DNA of 64,000 nucleotides from the NCBI GenBank assembly GCA_022432975.1, contig CM039502.1:73923497-73987496 (forward strand). The letters run 5' to 3'. Of this stretch, positions 11,848 through 23,222 are shown in pieces (the first letter of the stretch is position 1; each line of letters begins with the position of its first letter). The DNA comes from Begonia masoniana. Lineage: Eukaryota; Streptophyta; Magnoliopsida; Cucurbitales; Begoniaceae. The notes under the pieces are model-generated. The model ran no database searches and was not told where the DNA came from. It saw nothing but the letters and a program-made list of their open reading frames with translations. Made by a program: the position numbers and the translations under genes.

Positions 11848-14328
11848 TGTGACGACCCCAAACCCGAACCCAATCGGGGTCCGAGAACCAAGCCGTCACT
11901 CCGGGACAGTGACATAAAACTCGGACTATATTTTTTTTTTTAACATTATAATTTTAAAACATTGACAGTGGGAGAGAGAGTTCTCTGGATTCGAAATCGA
12001 ACAGGGAAAATAGTAAAAAGAGAATCTGGATTACAGTTATAAATGGTAGCAGGAAACAGGAAATGAAGGCGGAAGACTTAGGCGGAAGACTGGCGGAAGA
12101 CTTAACTTTTCAAAAGCAGATTACTGTTGGGCGATATATGAAATTAAACCAGAATGATGCTCTGAAATCGAAAAATGTAAACAGTGGATGACGTCATCAG
12201 AAGAGGAGATGACGTCAGACGGAAGATGCAGGCAGCTGATAGAATCGGAGGATGTAAACAAAGGATGACGTCATTGGAATAGGAGATGACGTCAGACGGA
12301 TGATGCAGGCAGCTGATAGAATCGGAGGATGTAAACAGTGGATGACATCATCGGAAGAGGAGATGACGTCAGACGGAAGATGCAGGCAGCTGATAGAATC
12401 GGAGGATGTAAACAGTGGATGACGTCATCAGAAGAGGAGATGACGTCAGACGGAAGATGCAGGCAACTGATAGAATCGGATGAGGTGATGACGTCAGCTG
12501 GAAGATGGATGACGTCAACCGGAAGATACAGGCAGCAGATGAAATCGGATGAGGTGACGACGACAGCCGGAAGATGGATGACGTCAGGCGGAAGACGCAA
12601 TTTAAAAGGGCAGCGGTGGATGATATCGGAAGATGTAGTTTCTAAGGCACAATTTAACAACTTTCAACAGGAAAACACACAGACAGAGAGCATAAAAACA
12701 GAAGACCTAAAAGCCTCAGATTCTCAAACCACTTCAAAACATGGTTCTCGAGCACAACAGAAGGCATAACAGAAACTTGGGAATAATCACACTGCATAGA
12801 CAGCTCAAAAACCAGAGACCATCCATGCATAGACTAACAGAAAATATCTCCTAACAATTCCAAAACATTGAGAACATGAATTCAACTGTCAAATACATCA
12901 ATTTTTAAAACTTGGACATCAAAATCTGTGCATTGTTTTAAAATCTGAGGATCAGTACAAAACCTAACATATATTTGCAGAATTTCCAAAACAGAAGTTT
13001 TAAATACATAAACAGAACATAGTTTAGAATTTCACTCTCTCAGTCGGGAATTTGTCTGACAGCCACAACCAACCCGAGAGCTCGAACCACCAGCCACCTA
13101 TTCATCAGACTGAGGCACAAAGTCCTCATTTTCTGGTTCAGTACCTACATCAGGGAGTTCACCTATGAGTCTAAAACTCAGTAAGAACATAATAAATATG
13201 AAGTGATGCAAAATGCTATTGATGCAGTTTTCAGAATACAGTGACAGTACAGAACATTACGTTTCAGTGGCAGAGGGGTATAAGTGGGGCTTATAGGGGA
13301 ACTGGCAAGTGCACGACAGACACATACAGTAATACAAAACAGAACAGAAACAGATCTGGGGCCAGTCCCCGTCCCACACTTAACCAGTACATTTCAGTCA
13401 GATTTTATCTTGTTTAGCTTAAAACCGTGTACAGAAAACATTTGCATGTCTTTTAGAGAAAACGTGTATGCATGAACGGTGCTTGAATTTAAACTGGCAG
13501 ACAACAGAAATAAGACAACAAAAAGTAAATCAAAGCCAGACATTTCAGAACATAATTCTAACTCTTCTACCCAAAACAACCCGACAGAACAGAAAACCTA
13601 GTACCTCCGTGATGTAGGGCCTTAAGGGCCAACCTACAGATATGAACTTACCTGTTTGCTGCAATGTAGTATGCTCGAATGTCCCTGGAATGCTCGGATC
13701 TGTAGCATGCATGTAAAGGAATTAAACAGGCTGCAAATGCTAACTAATAACTTAGTAGAATCCGTTCCAAACTCATTCAAACCCTTAGAAAACAAACCGG
13801 TGTGTTTTCATCCAAAAACAGTGAGTTTTTACCAAAGTATCACAACCCTAACTTCAACCAAAACTCACATTTTAACTTATCCAAAACATTAGCTTTAGCA
13901 GATGTTTACCTTTGCAGAAGAAAACAGGAAAGGGGAAATCTTGGAGAGGTTGAAATCGCCAGGAAAGAGGAAGCAGAGAAGAAACAAGGAAACCGAGAAA
14001 AGAAATGAAGGTTTCACGTAGGAAGAAGAACATGGCTTCTTCAACAAGTTGCCACATGTCATTCATCCATTGGTTTATTCCCACCAACCTTAATTCTTAC
14101 CTAAACAGCCCCTACATTGATTTCTAACCAAATAGCTTGTTTTGGTTGAATATAGTTTGGTTTTCCAATTGAATTGTTACATAATTCCTTCGATCCGTTT
14201 TCTCTAAAAATCCACTTTTCTGTAAGGTATTATAAAACTTCAAATAAAATACGCATTTTATTAATGGCCAATATATTCAATCTCAACAGTTTAAGGAATA
14301 AATACATGGCAAAAAGCCAGGTGTTATA
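11848..14328 (-). repeat. 3' LTR of element 2 (left copy)
   Basis: Starts TGTGACGACCCC; ends GGTGTTATA, where the right LTR has GGTGTTACA, so one terminal base has mutated. It holds an approximately 320-bp leader (11859-12170) absent from the right LTR, including three GGCGGAAGAC repeats at 12067-12110, then about 3.8 units of the 77-bp repeat. From 12480 rightward it matches 20580-22419 closely, with scattered substitutions and a small indel near 13620. Confidence 0.93.
12171..12480. repeat. 77-bp array B in the left LTR, about 3.8 units plus degenerate tail
   Basis: Phase markers lie at 12233, 12310, 12387 and 12464 (the last as CAACTG), 77 bp apart, after a partial first unit. Unit types are 1, 2, a CATCATCGG variant, and 1. 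The array grades into diverged half-units to about 12600 that keep TGACGTCA with AGCCGGAAGATGGA-like spacers. Confidence 0.95.
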
Positions 14329-14368
14329 TTCCACTCACCTTAACAGAAATTTTATCCCCAAAATTTGC

Positions 14369-15409
14369 CTAAGCAAAGAGGTCCGGATATTGGGCCCTAA
14401 CATCCTCTTGTCTTTCCCATGTGGCTTCCTCTACATTATGATTTTGCCATAAAACTTTCACCAATGGGACCACACGATTGCGCAACACTTTGAGTGAAGT
14501 ATCCAATATCTGTATGGGTCTTTCTTCATATGTCAGCGTCGGCATGATATCAAAGTCCACATGTTCCACGATCTGAGTTGGATCTCGTACACATTTCCTC
14601 AGCATCGAAACATGGAAAACATTGTGAACTCCATCCATTGACGCTGGCAACTGTAGTCTATAGGTCATGCTTCCCACCCGTTTCAGAATGGGGAAAGGGC
14701 CAATGAACCGTGGGCTGAGCTTCCCCTTCTTACCGAATCTCATTATGCCCTTGAAAGGTGACACTTTCAGGAATACTTCATCCCCCTTAGTGAACTCTAA
14801 GTCTCTTCTTCTATGGTCCGCATAACTCTTCTGTCGACTCTGAGCAATCTTTATTCGTTGTTTGATAGCAGCTATCACCTCGGACATCTGTTGTAATATC
14901 TCAGGGCCGACAAGTCTAGACTCTCCAACTTCATCCCAACATAGTGGGGATCTACACTTCCTGTCGTATAGGGCTTCATATGGGGTCATGCCAATTGTAG
15001 CCTGGTAGCTATTGTTGTAACCAAACTCCACGAGTGGCAAATATCTACTCCAAGGTGCATGAAATTCCAGCACGCACGACCTTAGCATATCTTCCAGTAT
15101 TTGGATTGTTCTCTCAGATATTCCGTCAGTCTGTGGATGAAACGCCGTGCTGAAATCCAACTTTGTACCCAAGGAGTTCTGCAAACTTCTTCAAAACCTA
15201 GAAGTGAATCTGGGATCACGGTGTGAGACGATAGACACAGGAATGCCATGCAGCTTAATAATCTCGTTGATGTACAGTTCTGCGTACTGATCCATGGAGT
15301 ACGTCGTCTTCACGGGTAGAAAATGGGCCGACTTCGTCAATCTGTCCACTATGACCCAAATGCTATTATGGCTCTTAGCTGTCCTCGAAAGGCCAACAAC
15401 AAAGTCCAT
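14369..15409 (-). pseudogene. integrase and chromodomain-like tail of element 2
   Basis: Two blocks read leftward. 15409-15191 has IVDRLTKSAHF (first catalytic Asp), then VSHRDPRF, where the second catalytic Asp is His (CAC, about 15221-15223), and ends at a stop. 15184-14369 continues with HPQTDGISERTIQ (Glu present), LPLVEFGYNNSYQ, a GPF-type domain (PRFIGPFPILKRVG, VFHVSMLRKC) and a chromodomain-like end (ILDTSLKVLRNR, EEATWERQEDVR). The integrase would join target DNA; the chromodomain is thought to steer chromovirus integration to heterochromatin. The Asp-to-His change and the stop make it inactive. Confidence 0.9.
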
Positions 15410-15466
15410 TGTGATGTTCTCCCACTTCCATTCGGGGATTGGAAGAGGTTGAAGCGTTCCACTTGG

Positions 15467-17488
15467 TCATTGATATTCAGCTTTGACCTGTTGACATATC
15501 ATACAAGACTCCACATACTTGGCCACTTCATTCTTCATATTCGGCCACCAGAAGTAAAGTTTTAAGTCCTGATACATCTTTGTGCTTCCAGGATGCACAG
15601 AGAAAGAAGATGAATGGGCTTCCGACAAGATGTGTCTCTGTAGCTCTTCGTCTTTTGAGACATACCATCTGTTTTTGAACTTCAGAACTCCATCTCCCGA
15701 ATAACTGAAATCGGAAGAAGCCATTGGTACTTTGCTCACCATATCAACCATCTCCTTTGAATTGGTCTTCTGGGCTTCCTTAATTCGGTCCAGGACGGTG
15801 GGCCGTAGTGTTAAGTCTGCCAGTATGGTTGATAGCCCTGAAACTATCTCTATATCGAACTTATGTATCTCTGTCCTCAAAGGCATTGATACGGCCGACA
15901 TAACCGGTTGCATAGTAGCTGGCATCCTGCACAGTGCATCGGCTACCACATTAGCTTTCCCCGGGTGGTATTTAATCTCAACATCATAATCTTTCACGAA
16001 TTCTAACCACCGCCTCTGCCTCATATTCAACTCTTTTTGAGTAAAGAGGTACTTCAAACTCTTGTGGTCAGAAAACACCTCACATGATTGTCCATATAGG
16101 TGATATCTCCATACTTTCAGCGCAAATACAACTGCCGCTAACTCAAGGTCATGAGTAGGGTAGTTTTGTTCATGGTTCTTCAATTGCCTAGATGCGTATG
16201 CTACCACTTTCACTTCTTGCATTAACATACATCCCAAGCCAATCTTTGACGCATCATTGTATACGCTGAATTTGCCGTCTTCAACTGGCAATACTAACAG
16301 AGGAGCAGTGGTTAATTTCTGTTTAAGCGTCTGAAAACTCACCTCAAAAGCTTCAGACCACTTGAATTTAATATCCTTCCTCGTTAAGCTAGTCATAGGC
16401 TTTGCTATCACAGAAAATCCCTTGATGAACTTTCTGTAATAACCAGCTAATCCGATAAAACTCCGCACCTCACTGGCACTCCTCGGTCTTGGCCATTCCT
16501 TCACTGCCATAATCTTGGCTGGATCCACGGACACTCCTTCTGCCGACACCACATGGCCTAGGAAATTAATTCTGCTCAGCCAGAATTCACACTTTGATAG
16601 CTTGGCATATAATTGATGCTGCTTTAGGATTGACAGTACAATAGCCAAGTGCTTCTCATGCTCGGCCTCACTCCTGGAATAAACCAGAATGTCGTCGATG
16701 AAAACGATCACAAATTTATCCAAGACATCTTGGAATATCCTGTTCATCAGGTCCATAAATGCTGCCGGAGCATTAGTTAACCCGAACGACATCACCAAGA
16801 ACTCGTAATGCCCGTACCGGGTCCTGAAGGCGGTCTTTGGAATATCATCAGCTCTGACCTTCAACTCGTAATAGCCGGAGCGTAAGTCAATCTTAGAAAA
16901 TACCTGAGCCCCTTGTAGCTGATCAAATAAATCATCGATTCTCGGCAACGAGTACTTATTCTTTATCGTCAACTTGTTCAGCTCACGGTAGTCAATACAC
17001 ATCCGTAGGGACCCATCCTTTTTCTTGACAAACAAGACGGGAGCACCCCACGGAGAGAAACTAGGGCGCATAAAGCCTTTGTCCACCAATTCCTCTAGCT
17101 GAGCCTTCAACTCCCTTAGCTCAATTGGCGCCATTCGGTACGGATTCTTCGATACCGGTTCAGCACCAGAATATATATCAATCTCAAATTCGAATTCACG
17201 ATCAGGTGGCAATCCCGGTAAGTCATCTAAGAAAACCTCTGAGAAGTCCAGTACTACCGGAATATTTTGAAGTTCCACCTCACCTTGCCTTTGAACGTCT
17301 AATACATGGGCTTGAAATCCGATGCACCCTGACTTCATCAGCTGTTGAGCTTTCAAGGAAGATATAACAGGCATACGGTGTTTCTTCGCTATTGCCTGAT
17401 AAGAGAATTCTACCTCATTCGGGCGTTTAAACGACACTAGCCGGGACCTACAGTTGATGGTGGCATAATGTCTAAACAGCCAGGCCAT
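15467..17488 (-). CDS. reverse transcriptase-RNase H-integrase zinc region of element 2 (open frame, pol fragment)
   Basis: A 673-codon open frame. After the end of protease it shows [14 protein letters not shown] and [12 protein letters not shown] (RT approach), RT motifs [18 protein letters not shown] and [17 protein letters not shown], the catalytic FIDDIL box at about residues 263-268, RNase H ([40 protein letters not shown]) and the integrase zinc finger ([23 protein letters not shown]), where a stop ends it. The start is not a true initiator: it is cut from protease by a 1-nt frame change at about 17488. Of all pol pieces here this is the best preserved, with RT and RNase H looking intact. 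Confidence 0.93.
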   Translation of the reverse strand: MAWLFRHYATINCRSRLVSFKRPNEVEFSYQAIAKKHRMPVISSLKAQQLMKSGCIGFQAHVLDVQRQGEVELQNIPVVLDFSEVFLDDLPGLPPDREFEFEIDIYSGAEPVSKNPYRMAPIELRELKAQLEELVDKGFMRPSFSPWGAPVLFVKKKDGSLRMCIDYRELNKLTIKNKYSLPRIDDLFDQLQGAQVFSKIDLRSGYYELKVRADDIPKTAFRTRYGHYEFLVMSFGLTNAPAAFMDLMNRIFQDVLDKFVIVFIDDILVYSRSEAEHEKHLAIVLSILKQHQLYAKLSKCEFWLSRINFLGHVVSAEGVSVDPAKIMAVKEWPRPRSASEVRSFIGLAGYYRKFIKGFSVIAKPMTSLTRKDIKFKWSEAFEVSFQTLKQKLTTAPLLVLPVEDGKFSVYNDASKIGLGCMLMQEVKVVAYASRQLKNHEQNYPTHDLELAAVVFALKVWRYHLYGQSCEVFSDHKSLKYLFTQKELNMRQRRWLEFVKDYDVEIKYHPGKANVVADALCRMPATMQPVMSAVSMPLRTEIHKFDIEIVSGLSTILADLTLRPTVLDRIKEAQKTNSKEMVDMVSKVPMASSDFSYSGDGVLKFKNRWYVSKDEELQRHILSEAHSSSFSVHPGSTKMYQDLKLYFWWPNMKNEVAKYVESCMICQQVKAEYQ

Positions 17489-17706
17489 CCCAAAATAACA
17501 TCGTAACCTTTAATCCCGATGACGATGAGATTGGCATACAACTTCTGGTCCCCTACTGACACTATATCACCCCGTACAACCTGCTCGGAGTGCATAAACT
17601 CTCCGGACGGTAGCATAATGCTGTAGGGTTGATCTGACGGCGTACAACAAAACTTCTGTCTAACTACGAAGTCTATTGCCACTAACGAATGTGTGGCCTC
17701 TGTGTC
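17437..17706 (-). pseudogene. aspartic protease of element 2, active site altered
   Basis: In the frame one nucleotide off from gag, the active-site segment reads DTEATHS where the family has DTGATHS, so the conserved Gly is Glu (codon near 17698-17700). It continues through FVVRQKF, MLPSGEFMHSEQVV and YDVILG. At about 17480 another 1-nt shift moves the protein into the RT frame. Retroviral-type proteases need D-T/S-G, so it is probably inactive. Confidence 0.85.
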
Positions 17707-18797
17707 CCATAGGTATAAGCAGGTGCATCACATATCAAAATTGTACCTGTAATTGCTGTGTGCTGATCAGCATCATCAACGTCCTCCATCATTGCAAAAA
17801 CCCTTGGTAATGCAAGGTTTGGTCTCGTGTCTGGCATCGGGCAATCCCGAACATGATGGCCTTCTTTGCCACAACGGAAACATTGGCCGGTAATAAATCT
17901 ACCTTCGCCCCTATGAAGTTTCTGGCACCGCGGGCATACTGAAGGTTGAGGAGCCTCCATTGGTCTCTTTCCCTTGTCTTTATAGATGATGGTCTCATTG
18001 GGCCTCTTGATGCCCCTGTTCTGCTGCTGTTGAGGTTGTAAATTCTGACCTCTTTGTTGCTGTTGTTGCTGTTGAGGTATATTCCGAATAATTCCTGGTG
18101 GTGAATCCCTCTGTCTCTGGTACTTTACCTCCAAAGCCTCCAGTTGATAAGCCTTGGTCATCACTTTTGTGTATGGGGCCTCATCAAAACCTCCGGTTGT
18201 GATCCCACGTAAAAGGTCCAGTTTTAACCCTTGAATAAATTGGTGCACCTTATCCTCATCGGTGGCCACCAGGTGTGTTGCATATCGGGATAATGACTCA
18301 AATTTCTGAAAATATTCAGCCACTGACCCATATTGTCGCAGCCGAGAGAACTCAAGCAACTTTTCCTTCCTCACTCCTCGGTCAAAGTACTTCTCGTAGA
18401 AGATTTTCGTGAATCCATTCCAGCTTAATGCCACTGTAGCCGACTGCACTGTGTCCCACCAAAATCCAGCACTTTCGATGAGATAGAACATGGCACAAAT
18501 AACTTTCTTGTTGTCTTCCACTTCTGCATAACTGAACATCTTCTCCATTGTTTGAATCCAGGTTTCAGCACGGGTTGGGTCTGTAGACAGTCCATCAAAT
18601 GAAGGCGGCTGGAGTCGCCGGAATCTATCCCCACTGTTGTCACGTAAAGCATTTCCATGGTTATTATTGTTATTGTTCCCGCTGTCTTCTCTGGCCATCA
18701 TAGGTTCAACCATGCGGGACTGTACACCCACCAGCTCAGTTAAGCGATCTATTGCACGAAAATTGTCGCTTGCTTCTTCCTGTTGTCCTCTCACCAT
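17682..18797 (-). CDS. gag of element 2, 371 codons
   Basis: Nucleocapsid precursor of a chromovirus. A Met start is followed by a coiled N-terminus, the gag core (RRLQPPSFDGLSTDP, AETWIQTMEKMF, FWWDTVQSA, YFDRGVRKEKLLEF, YFQKFESLSRYA), a Gln-rich stretch near residues 240-262 and one CCHC zinc knuckle, CFRCGKEGHHVRDC, at about residues 306-319. It ends just as the protease active site begins in the shifted frame. Upstream is a short leader from the primer-binding site. It looks translatable, although downstream parts are broken. Confidence 0.92.
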   Translation of the reverse strand: MVRGQQEEASDNFRAIDRLTELVGVQSRMVEPMMAREDSGNNNNNNHGNALRDNSGDRFRRLQPPSFDGLSTDPTRAETWIQTMEKMFSYAEVEDNKKVICAMFYLIESAGFWWDTVQSATVALSWNGFTKIFYEKYFDRGVRKEKLLEFSRLRQYGSVAEYFQKFESLSRYATHLVATDEDKVHQFIQGLKLDLLRGITTGGFDEAPYTKVMTKAYQLEALEVKYQRQRDSPPGIIRNIPQQQQQQQRGQNLQPQQQQNRGIKRPNETIIYKDKGKRPMEAPQPSVCPRCQKLHRGEGRFITGQCFRCGKEGHHVRDCPMPDTRPNLALPRVFAMMEDVDDADQHTAITGTILICDAPAYTYGTQRPHIR

Positions 18798-18941
18798 TTC
18801 TAAGAAACCCTATAAACAGAATAACCTAACTTAATAAACAGAACCTTTTACAAAAATTTTAAACACTTACAGTTGGTGGAGCGATCTCACGTGGCGGTTG
18901 TGCAGTCAGACATTTCACAGAATCGGTTTCAAAACCTTGTC

Positions 18942-18953
18942 TCTCTGATATCA
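18942..18953 (-). other. primer-binding site of element 2
   Basis: On the minus strand, four bases from the 5' LTR edge, TGATATCAGAGA. It resembles TGGTATCAGAGC, complementary to the 3' end of initiator tRNA-Met, with two mismatches. Confidence 0.75.
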
Positions 18954-18957
18954 TAAC

Positions 18958-21900
18958 TGTGACGACCCAGCTGATAGAATCGGAGGATGTAAACAGTGGA
19001 TGACATCATCAGAAGAGGAGATGACGTCAGACGGAAGATGCAGGCAGCTGATAGAATCGGAGGATGTAAACAGTGGATGACATCATCAGAAGAGGAGATG
19101 ACGTCAGACGGAAGATGCAGGCAGCTGATAGAATCGGAGGATGTAAACAGTGGATGACATCATCAGAAGAGGAGATGACGTCAGACGGAAGATGCAGGCA
19201 GCTGATAGAATCGGAGGATGTAAACAGTGGATGACATCATCAGAAGAGGAGATGACGTCAGACGGAAGATGCAGGCAGCTGATAGAATCGGAGGATGTAA
19301 ACAGTGGATGACGTCAGACGGAAGATGCAGGCAGCTGATAGAATCGGAGGATGTAAACAGTGGATGACATCATCAGAAGAGGAGATGACGTCAGACGGAA
19401 GATGCAGGCAGCTGATAGAATCGGAGGATGTAAACAGTGGATGACATCATCAGAAGAGGAGATGACGTCAGACGGAAGATGCAGGCAGCTGATAGAATCG
19501 GAGGATGTAAACAGTGGATGACATCATCAGAAGAGGAGATGACGTCAGACGGAAGATGCAGGCAGCTGATAGAATCGGAGGATGTAAACAGTGGATGACA
19601 TCATCAGAAGAGGAGATGACGTCAGACGGAAGATGCAGGCAGCTGATAGAATCGGAGGATGTAAACAGTGGATGACATCATCAGAAGAGGAGATGACGTC
19701 AGACGGAAGATGCAGGCAGCTGATAGAATCGGAGGATGTAAACAGTGGATGACATCATCAGAAGAGGAGATGACGTCAGACGGAAGATGCAGGCAGCTGA
19801 TAGAATCGGAGGATGTAAACAGTGGATGACATCATCAGAAGAGGAGATGACGTCAGACGGAAGATGCAGGCAGCTGATAGAATCGGAGGATGTAAACAGT
19901 GGATGACATCATCAGAAGAGGAGATGACGTCAGACGGAAGATGCAGGCAGCTGATAGAATCGGAGGATGTAAACAGTGGATGACATCATCAGAAGAGGAG
20001 ATGACGTCAGACGGAAGATGCAGGCAGCTGATAGAATCGGAGGATGTAAACAGTGGATGACATCATCAGAAGAGGAGATGACGTCAGACGGAAGATGCAG
20101 GCAGCTGATAGAATCGGAGGATGTAAACAGTGGATGACATCATCAGAAGAGGAGATGACGTCAGACGGAAGATGCAGGCAGCTGATAGAATCGGAGGATG
20201 TAAACAGTGGATGAAGTCATCGGAAGAGGAGATGACGTCAGACGGAAGATGCAGGCAGCTGATAGAATCGGAGAATGTAAACAGTGGATGACATCATCGG
20301 AAGAGGAGATGACGTCAGACGGACGATGCAGGCAGCTGATAGAATCGGAGAATGTAAACAGTGGATGACGTCATCGGAAGAGGAGATGACGTCAGACGGA
20401 AGATGCAGGCAGCTGATAGAATCGGAGGATGTAAACAGTGGATGACATCATCAGAAGAGGAGATGACGTCAGACGGAAGATGCAGGCAGCTGATAGAATC
20501 GGAGGATGTAAACAGTGGATGACATCATCAGAAGAGGAGATGACGTCAGACGGAAGATGCAGGCAGCTGATAGAATCGGATGAGGTGATGACGTCAGCCG
20601 GAAGATGGATGAGGTCAACCGGAAGATACAGGCAGCAGATGAAATCGGATGAGGTGACGACGTCAGCCGGAAGATGGATGGCGTCAGGCGGAAGACGCAA
20701 TTTAAAAGGGCAGCGGTGGATGATATCGGAAGATGTAGTTTTTAAGGCACAATTTAACAACTTTCAACAGGAAGACACACAGACAGAGAGCATAAAAACA
20801 GAAGACCTAAAAGCCTCAGATTCTCAAACCACTTCAAAACATGGTTCTCGAGCACAACAGAAGGCATAACAGAAACTTAGGAATAATCACACTGCATAGA
20901 TAGCTCAAAAACCAGAGACCATCCATGCATAGACTAACAGAAAATATCTCCTAACAATTCCAAAATATTCAGAACATGAATTCAACTGTCAAATACAGCA
21001 GTTTTTAAAACTTGGACATCAAAATCTGTGCATTGTTTTAAAATCTGAGGATCAGTACAGAACTTAACATATATTTGTAGAATTTCCAAAACAGAAGTTT
21101 TAAATACATAAACAGAACATAGTTTAGAATTTCACTCTCTCAGTCGGGAATTTGTCTTACAGCCACAACCAACCAGAGAGCTCGAACCACCAGCCACCTA
21201 TTCATCAGACTGAGGCAAAAAGTCCTCATTTTCTGGTTCAGTACCTACATCAAGGAGTTCACCTATGAGTCTAAAACTCAGTAAGAACATAATAAATATG
21301 CAGTGATGCAAAATGTTATGCATGCGGTTTTCAGAATACAGTGACAGTACAGAACATTACGTTTCAGTGGCAGAGGGGTATAAGTGAAGCTTATAGGGGA
21401 ACTGGCAAGTGCACGACAGACACATACAGTAATACAAAACAGAACAGAAACAGATCTGGGGGCCAGTCCCCGTCCCACACTTAACCAGTACATTTCAGTC
21501 AGATTTTATCTTGTTTAGCTTAAAACCGTGTACAGAAAATATTTGCATGTCTTTCAGAGAAAACGTGATGCATGAACGGTGCTTGAATTTAAACTGGCAG
21601 ACAACAGAAATAAGACAACAGAAAGTAAATCAAAGCCAGACATTTCAGAACAAAATTCTAACTCTTCTACCCAAAACAACCCGACAGAACAAAAAACCTA
21701 GTACCTCCGTGATATAGGGCCAACCTACAGATATGAACTTACATGTTTGCTGCAATGTAGTATGCTCGAATGTCCCTGGAATGCTCGGATTTGTAGGATG
21801 CATGTAAAGGAATTAAACAGGCTGCAAATTCTAACTAATAACTTAGTAGAATCCGTTCCAAACTCATTCAAACCCTTAGAAAACAAACCGGTGTGTTTTC

Positions 21901-22419
21901 ATCCAAAAATAGTGAGTTTTTACCAAAGTATCACAACCCTAACTTCAACCAAAACTCACATTTTAACTTATCCAAAACATTAGCTTTAGCAAATGTTTAC
22001 CTTTGCAGAAGAAAACAGGAAAGGGGAAATCTTGGAGAGGTTGAAATCGCCAGGAAAGAGGAAGCAGAGAAGAAACAAGGAAACCGAGAAAAGAAATGAA
22101 GGTTTCACGCAGGAAGAATAACATGGCTTCTTCAACAAGTTGCCATATGTCATTCATCCATTGGTTTATTCCCACCAACCTTAATTCTTACCTAAACAGC
22201 CCCTCCATTGATTTCTAACCAAATAGCTTGTTTTGGTTGAATATTGTTTGGTTTTCCAATTGAATTGTTACATAATTCCTTCGATCCGTTTTCTCCAAAA
22301 ATTCACTTTTCTGTAAGGTATTATAAAACTTCAAATAAAATACGCATTGTATTAATAGCCAATATATTTCATCTCAACAGTTTAAGGAATAAATACATGG
22401 CAAAATGTCAGGTGTTACA
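18958..22419 (-). repeat. 5' LTR of element 2 (right copy), enlarged by array C
   Basis: Starts TGTGACGACCC and after eleven bases runs straight into the 77-bp repeat; the leader found in the left LTR is gone. 3462 bp against 2481 bp for the left copy, mainly from 21 repeat units. From about 20580 to 22419 it aligns with the left LTR. Its terminus GGTGTTACA is intact. Confidence 0.93.
18968..20580. repeat. 77-bp TGACRTCA tandem array C, 21 units
   Basis: CAGCTGATAG markers lie at 18968, 19045, 19122, 19199, 19276, 19332, then every 77 bp to 20564. That gives twenty 77-bp units and one 56-bp unit (19276-19331). Each full unit carries TGACATCA and, 21 bp on, TGACGTCA. The short unit lacks exactly 21 bp, the distance between the two palindromes, so it looks like a crossover between them. 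Units to the left are almost identical; those at 20179-20409 carry several private changes (GAAGTCATCGG, GAGAATG, GGACGATG). A degenerate tail runs to about 20700. Confidence 0.97.
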
Positions 22420-22424
22420 GTTAT

Positions 22425-22828
22425 ATTTTTTATATATTTGTTTTTCTCTATTTTTTATAATTAAATGTCATTTTTGTATTAATTAAAATTTTCTATTATT
22501 TACACGACTAAGTATATATTATATTTTATCATTACTATATTAAATATTTATTATAATTTTAATAAATAAAATATTAATAAAATATATATAGAAAATAATT
22601 TTATTTATGTAATCTCGGTTCGTTGGGCCAGCTCGACTTAGCTAGTTAAGCTTCGTAGCTCGCGAGCCTGCTCGGGTTGAAAATTTTTTGAAATCAGATC
22701 GTTAGACTCAACTCGTTAGGCTCGGCAGGCTTGTTAGGCTCAGCTTGTTAGGCGCGACAGGCTCGGTGAGCTAGGCTTATCTCGGCTCGGCTCGACTCGA
22801 CTCGACTTGCTCGTTTAACATCTCCAGG
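22425..22828 (+). mobile_element. 3' end of the hAT element split by element 2
   Basis: AT-rich sequence followed from about 22615 by GGCTCG/AGCTCG-rich subterminal repeats, ending CGTTTAACATCTCCA. It closely matches 34105-34503, which ends CGTTTAACATCTCTA. CTCGTTTAACATC-type ends and GAGCCGAGC subterminal repeats are typical of a plant hAT group. Together with the coding remains at 9.5-11.7 kb it defines one hAT copy broken by element 2. Confidence 0.75.
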
Positions 22829-23222
22829 TAAGTCGTGAGCAAGTCACATACCAAAAACTAGTAATTATAAAAAAGAAAAAGAAAATTAATCATTAACAAG
22901 AACAGCCAACCGTCTGTGCATTGATATGATTTAAGTTCATATATCAATCAGCCCTGTTTAGTTGACTAATTAATGCATTGTTGATCTTCCCTTCCTATTG
23001 ACTTTTCGTGGGGTTTTGAACATAATTATCCTTGTGGTACCCACACGTGTGCATTCATCTCTCTTTCTCACGAGAGTCGTTCGTTGAAAAATATTTGAAA
23101 ATTTGTCAAGCACGCGAATTCTGTCCCCATTTCTCATTTTACGCACCCAACTTTAAAACTTTTTTTGAAAAAAATAAAAGATTGTTATTGGGAAAAATAT
23201 ATATATTTGTGACATAAAAATT
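22829..23222. other. non-coding, nothing recognised
   Basis: AT-rich unique-looking sequence between the hAT end and the next TIR-bounded block. No coding, RNA gene or repeat is visible. Confidence 0.6.

Larger units (their letters stand above)
11848..22419 (-). mobile_element. element 2: complete Tekay-type Ty3/gypsy chromovirus, minus strand
   Basis: Bounded by LTRs 11848-14328 and 18958-22419, with the 5-bp target duplication GTTAT on both sides (11843-11847 and 22420-22424). Reading leftward: 5' LTR, primer-binding site, gag, protease, RT-RNase H, integrase with a chromodomain-like tail, 3' LTR. The chromodomain motif and the LTR ends (minus-strand TGTAACACC ... GGGTCGTCACA) place it with Tekay/Del chromoviruses. 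It sits in the 3' part of a hAT element, whose tail resumes at 22425. Frameshifts, stops and two changed catalytic residues make it non-autonomous now. Confidence 0.93.

Noticed and set aside
12292..12769. Coding frames of 120-143 codons over the 77-bp arrays on both strands
   Set aside because: 77-bp units read as periodic low-complexity peptides on both strands; no start context, domain or conservation supports a gene.
18968..20580. CRISPR-like repeat array
   Set aside because: Units are contiguous 77-bp copies with no unique spacers, and the context is a plant retrotransposon LTR.
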